The notes under the pieces are model-generated. The model saw only the letters and a program-made list of their open reading frames with translations. It had not been told where the DNA came from and did not search any database. Below are positions 1-4,287 of a DNA stretch of 7,862 nucleotides, one piece after another. The position numbers were made by a program, and so were the translations under genes. The stretch is taken from contig JAZMZS010000188.1 in the NCBI GenBank assembly GCA_045586105.1, forward strand, positions 1-7,862. Reading direction: 5' to 3'. Source of the stretch: JAZMZS01 sp045586105. GTDB lineage: Bacteria; Bacillota; Clostridia; Oscillospirales; CAG-272. Every line of letters begins with the position of its first letter. Positions within the stretch are counted from its first letter, which is position 1.

Positions 1-1015
1 TCCGCCTTACCTCGCAGGAGCCGACGCCTCGGCTGAGAACGAGCGAGATATCGCCGCTCGAGCATTTTTTGTCTCTTTTTATATGCTCGGCGAGCACGTC
101 TATCGGGTAGGGGCAGACGGTGCTGAGACCGTAGGGAGTCATCATAAGCGAGAGCGCCTCTGCCGTTTCGGGAGGGCAGAGCCCGAGCCGAACGCAGCCC
201 GCGCTGACCGCCGCCATTCCCATTCCGACGGCGCGCCCGTGAGTTATCGTAAAGCCGCTTTCCGCTTCTATTGCGTGAGCGAGCGTGTGACCGAAGTTCA
301 GTATCGCGCGCACGCCCGTGTCGCGCTCGTCGGCGGCGACGACGTCGCGCTTGATGGCGACGCATCTTTCAATAATCTCGCAAATATTCTCCTTTGCCTT
401 GCCGTCCGCGATAAGCTCACAGAGAGACGCGTCTCTTATCATGGCGTATTTGATGACCTCCGCCATTCCGTCGGCAAAGAAATCCTCCGTAAGCGTATCG
501 AGGGTGCGTACGTCGCAGATCACCGCGCTCGGCTGCCAGAAGGCACCGACGAGGTTTTTTCCCTCGGGAATGTCGATCGCACACTTGCCTCCGACCGAGG
601 AGTCGGTTGCGGCAAGCAGGGTGGTCGGAACCTGCACGAAGCGAATTCCGCGCATATAAGCCGAGGCGCAAAAGCCCGAAATATCCCCGACGACGCCCCC
701 GCCGAGAGCAAAGACCGAGTCGGAGCGGTCAAAGGAATTTGATGCAAGCGCGCTCAGAATAGACAAAAACGTATCAGCGCACTTCGACTGCTCACCGTGC
801 GCAAAGACAAACTCACTGCACTCCTTGCCCGCCGCCTCAAGCGACCGCTTGAGCCTCGCAAGATACAGGGGTGCCACGTTGTCGTCCGAGACGATCATGG
901 CTTTTTTCCCAAGCCCCAAGTCCGAGGTAAGCTCCCCCGCGCGGTCGAGGATCCCCTCGCCGATAATAACGTCGTAGCTGCGCGAGGCCGTGACGCGCAC
1001 TCTTCTTTCGATCAT
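1..1015 (-). CDS. aroB: 3-dehydroquinate synthase (3' end cut by window edge)
   Basis: Second step of the shikimate pathway: converts DAHP to 3-dehydroquinate in the cytoplasm, using NAD+ and a divalent metal. About 338 residues are visible and the frame is still open at base 1. The family is usually 350-370 residues, so only the last 10-30 are missing. Hallmarks seen: the NAD-binding GGGVVGD at residues 105-111, MRGIRFVQVPTTLLAATDSSVGGK ending at K144 (DSSVGGK 138-144), GMAEVIK with metal ligand E186, NFGHT 240-244 with H243, and HGRAVGMGM 259-267 with H259. The last is normally HGE, so R261 is a deviation. The ATG at 1015-1013 overlaps the tyrA stop as ATGA, which indicates translational coupling and an operon. 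It should therefore share the attenuator in front of tyrA. The identification is secure from the motifs. Confidence 0.95.
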   Translation of the reverse strand, partial: MIERRVRVTASRSYDVIIGEGILDRAGELTSDLGLGKKAMIVSDDNVAPLYLARLKRSLEAAGKECSEFVFAHGEQSKCADTFLSILSALASNSFDRSDSVFALGGGVVGDISGFCASAYMRGIRFVQVPTTLLAATDSSVGGKCAIDIPEGKNLVGAFWQPSAVICDVRTLDTLTEDFFADGMAEVIKYAMIRDASLCELIADGKAKENICEIIERCVAIKRDVVAADERDTGVRAILNFGHTLAHAIEAESGFTITHGRAVGMGMAAVSAGCVRLGLCPPETAEALSLMMTPYGLSTVCPYPIDVLAEHIKRDKKCSSGDISLVLSRGVGSCEVRR

Positions 1016-1872
1016 TTGTCCGAACGCTCCTTTGCTATCCTTCCTTCTCTGAGCAGCCGCGTCATTTCTTCCTTGTCGCGCTTGTAGAGAGCTTCTCTGT
1101 ATTTTCTCATTTCCTTTATAAATATGTCTATCTCCGCGAGCAGAGGCTCACGGTTTGCAAAAAACAGCTCGCTCCACATATCCTCGTTCAGCTTTGCAAC
1201 TCTCGTCAGATCCTTGTACGAGCCCGCGCTGTAGCCTCGGTGCATACTCGAGGAGGGGCTCTTGATGTAAGCGGACGAGACGACGTGCGCCATCTGCGAG
1301 GTGTATGCGATCATCGCGTCGTGGTTCTTTGCGCTCGTTATCGTGATCCTGCCGAACTCGCACGGAGAGAGCAGGCTCTTTATTTTTTCAAGAAGCTCAA
1401 GCTCGGCTGACTCGGGAGGAACTATTATCATCGACGCCCCCTTGAAGAGGTTGTCGCGCGAATACCTGAAGCCCGAGAACTGCAGTCCCGCCATAGGATG
1501 CCCGCCAACGTAAGTAAAGCCGTGCTCCTCCGCCGCACGGAAGCATTCGGGGCAAACTGCCCCCTTTACTCCGCACAGGTCGATGACGGTCGCCTGCTCG
1601 CCGAAGAGCGGCGCGTGCGAGACGATCCATTCGACCGCCGCCGAGGGGTAGAGCGCCACAAGCACGAGATCGAGCCCTCCGATATTCTCCTCGGTGACCT
1701 CGCCCATTATCGCACCCGCCTCAAGCGCGCTTTCGATGACCTCCGCGTTTATGTCCGAGCCGTAGACCTCGCAACCCGCCGCAGCGTACGCCTTGGCAAA
1801 GGAGCCTCCGATAAGTCCGAGACCTATCACGCCCACCTTTAGCTCGGTTATAATATCGGTTCGTGTGTTCAT
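1012..1872 (-). CDS. tyrA: Prephenate (or arogenate) dehydrogenase, without ACT domain
   Basis: Oxidative decarboxylation of prephenate to 4-hydroxyphenylpyruvate, the committed step to tyrosine. 286 residues. The N-terminal Rossmann fold shows GLGLIGGS (17-24), with D40 at the end of the second strand, which favours NAD+ over NADP+. DLCGVKG (98-104) and GGHPMAG (123-129) surround the catalytic His H125. The C-terminal helical dimerisation domain carries NHDAMIAYTSQMAHVVS (from 183) and DLTRVA, with R224 as the likely substrate-binding Arg. The length matches a catalytic core only. The C-terminal ACT regulatory domain of Bacillus-type TyrA is absent. The ATG at 1872 has GGGAGAG at 1879-1885, six bases upstream. 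The stop overlaps the aroB start by 4 bases. Expression is likely governed by the leader peptide and terminator directly upstream. Arogenate specificity cannot be excluded from sequence alone. Confidence 0.94.
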   Translation of the reverse strand: MNTRTDIITELKVGVIGLGLIGGSFAKAYAAAGCEVYGSDINAEVIESALEAGAIMGEVTEENIGGLDLVLVALYPSAAVEWIVSHAPLFGEQATVIDLCGVKGAVCPECFRAAEEHGFTYVGGHPMAGLQFSGFRYSRDNLFKGASMIIVPPESAELELLEKIKSLLSPCEFGRITITSAKNHDAMIAYTSQMAHVVSSAYIKSPSSSMHRGYSAGSYKDLTRVAKLNEDMWSELFFANREPLLAEIDIFIKEMRKYREALYKRDKEEMTRLLREGRIAKERSDK

Positions 1873-1894
1873 AGCATTCTCTCCCGTATCGATT

Positions 1895-1931
1895 AAAATG
1901 AAAAGACCGTGCAGAGCGTTTCTGCACAGCC
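1895..1931 (-). terminator. Intrinsic terminator in the tyrA leader (attenuator)
   Basis: Read on the minus strand, GGCUGUGCAGA (1931-1921) pairs with UCUGCACGGUC (1915-1905) around the loop AACGC. This gives 11 bp, two of them G-U, with a perfect 7-bp core GUGCAGA/UCUGCAC. It is followed at once by UUUUCAUUUU (1904-1895). It lies between the leader peptide and the tyrA Shine-Dalgarno, with the U tract ending 22 bases before the tyrA ATG. A terminator there makes no sense unless it is conditional. Confidence 0.8.
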
Positions 1932-1977
1932 ATTGTCAGCATATTCGTTGGCATTTAACTTTTGCGGCAAAAAACGC
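1916..1977 (-). promoter_or_regulatory. Candidate antiterminator pairing
   Basis: GCGUUUUUUGC (1977-1967), just after the leader peptide gene, can pair with GCAGAAACGC (1925-1916). That segment is the upper half of the terminator's 5' arm plus its loop. Pairing gives 10 bp with one bulged U and one G-U. Forming it removes five bases of the terminator stem. A rival hairpin, GCUUUUGCAGG (2029-2019) with CCGCAAAAGU (1967-1958), encloses the 1977-1967 segment, so the two cannot coexist without a pseudoknot. A ribosome stalled on codons 9-15 would cover the rival's 5' arm. Pairings were found by hand, with no energies computed. Confidence 0.5.
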
Positions 1978-2006
1978 TTTTACTTTATTTTTCGGTAAAG
2001 TAAAAG
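1977..2006 (-). repeat. Perfect 11-bp inverted repeat over leader-peptide Tyr/Phe codons and stop
   Basis: Minus strand CUUUUACUUUA (2006-1996) and UAAAGUAAAAG (1987-1977) are perfect reverse complements with an 8-base loop. The first arm holds the codons for Y12 (last base) to F15. The second starts exactly at the UAA stop codon. It is the natural equivalent of the 1:2 hairpin of classical attenuators. Confidence 0.75.
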
Positions 2007-2041
2007 TAAAAATAATATCCTGCAAAAGCAACGTTTCTCAT
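1985..2041 (-). CDS. Aromatic leader peptide MRNVAFAGYYFYFYFTEK (attenuator sensor)
   Basis: An 18-codon ORF in the tyrA leader. The start codon lies at 2041-2039 and the UAA stop at 1987-1985. A GGAG Shine-Dalgarno (2049-2052) sits 7 bases before the ATG. Eight of 18 residues are Phe or Tyr, and residues 9-15 are seven aromatics in a row (YYFYFYF), encoded UAU UAU UUU UAC UUU UAC UUU. The E. coli pheL and pheST leader peptides are similar in size and Phe richness. The Tyr/Phe mix suits a tyrA-aroB operon. The last four aromatic codons lie inside one arm of a perfect 11-bp inverted repeat whose other arm begins at the stop codon. That links translation to RNA folding. The product is inferred to be a disposable sensor with no function of its own. 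The main doubt is that an AT-rich stretch can yield Tyr and Phe codons by chance. The Shine-Dalgarno, promoter and terminator argue against chance. Confidence 0.83.
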   Translation of the reverse strand: MRNVAFAGYYFYFYFTEK

Positions 2042-2048
2042 GGTTTTT

Positions 2049-2052
2049 CTCC
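2049..2052 (-). promoter_or_regulatory. Shine-Dalgarno of the aromatic leader peptide
   Basis: GGAG on the minus strand, 7 bases from the ATG at 2041. Spacing and sequence are those of an active site, which supports real translation of the leader peptide. Confidence 0.7.
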
Positions 2053-2057
2053 GATTT

Positions 2058-2073
2058 GTGCATAAATATGCAC
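2058..2073. repeat. Short palindrome at the 5' end of the tyrA leader
   Basis: GTGCAT and ATGCAC are separated by 4 bases. In the tyrA transcript this is a 6-bp hairpin at about +16 to +31, directly before the leader-peptide Shine-Dalgarno. It could stabilise the 5' end, modulate leader translation or be a DNA operator. Confidence 0.45.
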
Positions 2074-2094
2074 TCTGATCTTTTTCGTGTAAAT

Positions 2095-2123
2095 ATTTTA
2101 TCACCGCAGTATCCGCTTGTCAA
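2095..2123 (-). promoter_or_regulatory. Sigma-A promoter of the tyrA-aroB operon
   Basis: Minus strand TTGACA (2123-2118, perfect consensus), 17-bp spacer, TAAAAT (2100-2095, 5 of 6). The predicted start is an A at about 2088, 47 bases before the leader peptide ATG. A near-consensus constitutive promoter suits control by attenuation rather than by initiation. Confidence 0.82.
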
Positions 2124-2126
2124 GGG

Positions 2127-2142
2127 CTTTTTGTTCAAAAAG
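2127..2142. repeat. Palindrome next to the tyrA -35 box
   Basis: CTTTTTGTTCAAAAAG has perfect 7-bp arms with a 2-bp centre. It begins 4 bp upstream of the tyrA -35 box, between the two divergent promoters. It could be a regulator site, but AT-rich palindromes are common by chance. Confidence 0.35.
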
Positions 2143-2161
2143 ACATCTCCCTGCGCAAATT

Positions 2162-2191
2162 TCGACAGCTTTTTCTCATTTGCTTTAATAA
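2162..2191 (+). promoter_or_regulatory. Possible promoter of the Noc/ParB-like gene
   Basis: TCGACA (2162-2167) and TAATAA (2186-2191) with an 18-bp spacer, or TTAATA (2185-2190) with 17. The match is moderate. The -10 box and predicted start fall on the inverted repeat at 2190-2212, which would suit a repressor site. Confidence 0.4.
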
Positions 2192-2212
2192 AATGGTAAA
2201 AAGTACCATTTT
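2190..2212. repeat. Perfect 9-bp inverted repeat before the Noc/ParB-like gene (operator-like)
   Basis: AAAATGGTA (2190-2198) and TACCATTTT (2204-2212) are perfect reverse complements with a 5-base spacer. The repeat ends 9 bases before the Shine-Dalgarno and covers the likely transcription start. The position suggests an operator, perhaps for autoregulation by the ParB-type protein it precedes. It does not match the parS or Noc-binding-site consensus that I know. Confidence 0.5.
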
Positions 2213-2231
2213 CTGTCAAACGGAGGTTAGC

Positions 2232-3083
2232 ATGTCTGCCACAACTCAACAAAAGCCCACGCCCGTCAAGGTCACAAGGATCCGCGAAACGCCCCGCGCG
2301 CTCGCGCCTGCGGGAATTGCGGTGTACGAGCTTCCGCTCGATTCCATCAGCATTCCTCTCCGCCCGCCCCATACCTGCACGCCCGAGTCTATTGCCGCGC
2401 TTGCCCAGTCTATACACAAGTACGGTGTGATACACCCCTTGACGGTACGCACCGCGTCCGACGGGAGATACGAGCTTATTTCGGGGGAACGGAGGCTGAG
2501 AGCGGTTCGGCTGCTGGGGCTGAGGACAGTCAGGTGCATCGTGATAAATTCGGACGGAGCGAAGAGCGACGCCATGCGCCTGTGCGAGAACTTTCATACC
2601 GTCGAGCCTCACTTTCTCGACGTTGCCGAGGCGATAGGGATATTCTGCGAAAAATACGATTGCAACGCCGAGGCAGCCGCCGCAAGGCTGTGTATTTCGG
2701 ACAGATTCGTCAAGGAAAAGCTGAAGATGCTCGAGTTCTCCGCACCCGAGCGGAAGCTTGTGCGCTCGAGCCGCCTCACCGAGGAACAGGTGCTGTGCAT
2801 TCTGTCGGTCGCCGACCGTGAGGCAAGGAGCATTCTGCTCGAGCAGATATGCGCACGCTCGCTCTCCGAGGATGAGACCGAAAGAGTAGTATCCGCCTAT
2901 CTCAAAAAACGCAGAAAAAAGATAAAGGCACACAGGGAAACCTACCTTATCCGTGACGTGCGGATCTTTTATAATACCGTCGACCGCGCGATCGACGTGA
3001 TGCGCCGCGCAGGCTACAGCATTTCCGCGCAAAAGCAGGAGGGCGAGGATGCCACGACCGTGATCATCCGAATATCAAAATGA
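2232..3083 (+). CDS. ParB/Noc-family DNA-binding protein (Noc-like)
   Basis: 283 residues. The start is the ATG at 2232, which has GGAGG (2222-2226) five bases upstream. An earlier in-frame ATG at 2193 has no Shine-Dalgarno and lies in the inverted repeat. Domains: an N-terminal ParB nuclease-like/CTP-binding domain (about 30-125), with PESIAALAQSIHKYGVIHPLTVR and the phosphate-binding GERRLRA (85-91). Next is a second box ENFHT (119-123), where most ParB and Noc proteins have ENxQR. A KorB/Noc-type helix-turn-helix spans about 145-170. The C-terminus has RDVRIFYNTVDRAIDVMRRAG (from 241) ending in TTVIIRISK, which resembles the Noc C-terminal dimerisation domain more than that of Spo0J/ParB. 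Noc protects the nucleoid from division and binds CTP. No parA is adjacent, and I see no clear N-terminal amphipathic membrane helix. It diverges from tyrA and converges on the nucleoside hydrolase gene. An orphan ParB-like regulator is the alternative. Confidence 0.85.
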   Translation: MSATTQQKPTPVKVTRIRETPRALAPAGIAVYELPLDSISIPLRPPHTCTPESIAALAQSIHKYGVIHPLTVRTASDGRYELISGERRLRAVRLLGLRTVRCIVINSDGAKSDAMRLCENFHTVEPHFLDVAEAIGIFCEKYDCNAEAAAARLCISDRFVKEKLKMLEFSAPERKLVRSSRLTEEQVLCILSVADREARSILLEQICARSLSEDETERVVSAYLKKRRKKIKAHRETYLIRDVRIFYNTVDRAIDVMRRAGYSISAQKQEGEDATTVIIRISK

Positions 3084-3091
3084 CAGCGAAT

Positions 3092-3114
3092 GCAACGCTG
3101 CGCTCCGTTTCGAT
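3092..3114 (+). repeat. Dispersed 23-nt repeat, copy A
   Basis: Begins GCAACGCTGCG and ends CTCCGTTTCGAT. It is 22/23 identical to the reverse complement of 4223-4245, differing only at its ninth base. It starts 9 nt after the stop of the Noc/ParB-like gene and is followed by a T-rich stretch. It is probably a dispersed intergenic, 3'-end-associated element. Confidence 0.7.
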
Positions 3115-3132
3115 TGTTTTACAATAAAATTC

Positions 3133-3154
3133 GATTTTCGCATATGCGAAAATC
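3133..3154. repeat. 22-bp perfect palindrome between convergent genes
   Basis: GATTTTCGCAT followed directly by its exact reverse complement, with no central spacer. It lies 50 bp after the Noc/ParB-like stop and 57 bp after the nucleoside hydrolase stop on the other strand. It could act as a bidirectional terminator hairpin: an AT-rich run (GAATTTTATTGT) follows on the minus strand and a pyrimidine run on the plus strand. Alternatively it is a binding site for a dimeric protein. No clean U tract is present on either side. Confidence 0.6.
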
Positions 3155-3156
3155 CT

Positions 3157-3181
3157 TCTTACTTCTTCCCTCTTACTTCTT
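3157..3181. repeat. Polypyrimidine direct repeat
   Basis: TCTTACTTCTT occurs at 3157-3167 and again at 3171-3181, separated by CCC, inside a longer CT-rich tract. It is low-complexity intergenic sequence, probably from slippage. Confidence 0.55.
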
Positions 3182-3211
3182 ACTTTACCTTCACTCTGCG
3201 TAGCAGATATC

Positions 3212-4117
3212 TCATTCCCGTGTCAGCTTTTTTATCAGATCCTCGAAGAGGACATCACGCTTTATCTCGTAGACGTAGCGGATAAGCGTGCCGTCTGTCG
3301 GCTCGGAATAACCGCGCTCGTAGGTAGGCAGACGCAGGCAGCGCAGGTCGCTACTCGTAAATCGATCCCCTCCGACGAGCCAACCGACGGCGCAAACGTC
3401 CCAGATAACGCGCGTCCAGGGACGCCCCTTTGCGTATTTTTCGGCAGCCTCAACGGTGTTTTCAATAAGATAGTCGCAAAGTGCGCTCTTGCCTCCGAGC
3501 CAGTGGCGGAGCTCGGGCTCCGTGGTCGTAAACGCAGAAACGACACCGACGCAGGGAAGCGAGACGAAGGGTACGCCCGAGCCCATTACGGTGCGGGCGG
3601 CGGTAACGTCGCCGTTGAGATTGAACTCGGAATTATGCGGCCAGTGGTGGGCGTTTGCTCCAAGCCAGACGACCGCGATCCTGTCGGTGATAGAAGGATC
3701 GAGCAGGATCGCGCGCGCGACGTTGGTTATAGCACCTATCGCAACGACGTAAAGACGCCGCTCGGCGCTGTAGCCCTTCGATCGATCGATAAGATCGAGC
3801 ACCGCCTCGGAGGGCGGTGGAAGCTCATCCCCGTCCATTCGCGCGGTCTCTCCGCGAAAAGCAGGAATATCGGTGTAAGGCTCACCCATCAGGGTGAGTA
3901 TCTTTTTTATTTCATTATATGAACGCTCCATGCCGTCGGCAAAGGAGGTCGATCTTTCGTTATGAAAGGGCGCCGCATATATAGCGAGAGTGCGGATGCG
4001 CTCCTCAGAGCGGAGCATGTAGGCGATGGCAAACTGATCGTCGATCTCGTTGTAAGCGTCGGTGTCGAGCACCGCATCGACGATCCCGCCGGGGAAGTCA
4101 AGATAGGTATTTTTCAT
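3212..4117 (-). CDS. Nucleoside hydrolase family protein
   Basis: 301 residues, normal for inosine/uridine-preferring nucleoside hydrolases, which cleave nucleosides to base and ribose using a bound Ca2+. The N-terminal motif is VLDTDAYNEIDDQFAIAY, with D18, D20, D26 and D27. It is a longer form of the usual DTDxGxDDA and is typical of one branch of the family. GAITNVA (128-134), EFNLNGDVTAAR (164-175) and IWDVCAVGWLV with D240 complete the metal and substrate pocket. The His usually preceding that last Asp in IU-type enzymes is Trp here (W239), so substrate preference cannot be predicted. The ATG at 4117 is chosen because GGAG (4126-4129) sits 8 bases before it. In-frame codons further upstream have no such site. 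It lies downstream of the lipoprotein gene on the same strand, 170 bp apart, and is flanked by two inverted copies of a 23-nt repeat. I see no convincing promoter of its own. Confidence 0.88.
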   Translation of the reverse strand: MKNTYLDFPGGIVDAVLDTDAYNEIDDQFAIAYMLRSEERIRTLAIYAAPFHNERSTSFADGMERSYNEIKKILTLMGEPYTDIPAFRGETARMDGDELPPPSEAVLDLIDRSKGYSAERRLYVVAIGAITNVARAILLDPSITDRIAVVWLGANAHHWPHNSEFNLNGDVTAARTVMGSGVPFVSLPCVGVVSAFTTTEPELRHWLGGKSALCDYLIENTVEAAEKYAKGRPWTRVIWDVCAVGWLVGGDRFTSSDLRCLRLPTYERGYSEPTDGTLIRYVYEIKRDVLFEDLIKKLTRE

Positions 4118-4222
4118 GGTGGTTTCTCCTTGGTTGCGGATATGGATGTATTTATGGTGTAAAAAGTACGGATGCGCTTGACCCGTAACGACCAAGTGTT
4201 GACCCCGAACGAGGCACAAAAT

Positions 4223-4245
4223 ATCGAAACGGAGCGAAGCGTTGC
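4223..4245 (-). repeat. Dispersed 23-nt repeat, copy B (inverted)
   Basis: The minus strand begins GCAACGCTTCG and ends CTCCGTTTCGAT, 22/23 identical to 3092-3114. It lies about 43 nt beyond the lipoprotein gene stop, in the sense direction of that gene. Thus both copies sit 3' of a gene in the same relative orientation. The rest of 4118-4222 shows nothing further that I recognise apart from the hydrolase ribosome binding site. Confidence 0.7.
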
Positions 4246-4264
4246 CTTCCTCCGAGAGGAAGGC
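4244..4264 (-). terminator. Stable hairpin after the lipoprotein gene, possible terminator
   Basis: GCCTTCCTC and GAGGAAGGC form a perfect 9-bp stem with a 3-base loop, 23 nt beyond the lipoprotein stop. No U tract follows directly. The next T-rich run comes about 16-25 nt later, beyond repeat copy B. It may terminate weakly, protect the 3' end, or allow read-through into the nucleoside hydrolase gene. Confidence 0.45.
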
Positions 4265-4287
4265 TATGGTGCACCGCGCCTACCTTC

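Larger units (their letters stand above)
1873..2088 (-). promoter_or_regulatory. tyrA-aroB leader RNA: putative ribosome-mediated aromatic attenuator
   Basis: About 216 nt of leader run from the predicted start site (A at about 2088) to the tyrA start codon. In order it holds a small 5' hairpin (2058-2073), a Shine-Dalgarno, an 18-codon aromatic-rich peptide gene (2041-1985), alternative pairing segments (2029-1958), an intrinsic terminator (1931-1895) and the tyrA ribosome binding site. This is the order known from the pheL, pheM and trp attenuators. I saw no T-box sequence (AGGGTGGNACCGCG type) here. Inference: shortage of charged tRNA-Tyr or tRNA-Phe stalls the ribosome on the peptide and lets polymerase read into tyrA and aroB. 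Function is untested, but the elements fit together well. Confidence 0.8.

Noticed and set aside
83..742. 219-codon plus-strand open frame
   Set aside because: Lies opposite aroB, whose minus-strand translation has all the family motifs.
1873..2088. T-box riboswitch before tyrA
   Set aside because: No AGGGTGGNACCGCG-like T-box sequence or AGTA stem I elements found. The translated aromatic leader explains the region better.
1980..3032. 350-codon open frame on the minus strand opposite the Noc/ParB-like gene
   Set aside because: Antisense shadow of a gene with clear motifs. Its low-complexity composition matches no family, and its end runs through the tyrA promoter and leader in a different frame from the leader peptide.
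2232..3154. Canonical parS or Noc-binding site near the ParB-family gene
   Set aside because: Neither TGTTTCACGTGAAACA nor ATTTCCCGGGAAAT was found. The palindromes present differ clearly in their centres.
3212..4117. Nucleoside hydrolase gene as part of a transposon because of its flanking inverted repeats
   Set aside because: There is no transposase and no target-site duplication visible. The repeats are only 23 nt and each is placed at a neighbouring gene's 3' end. Kept as an open finding rather than a mobile element call.
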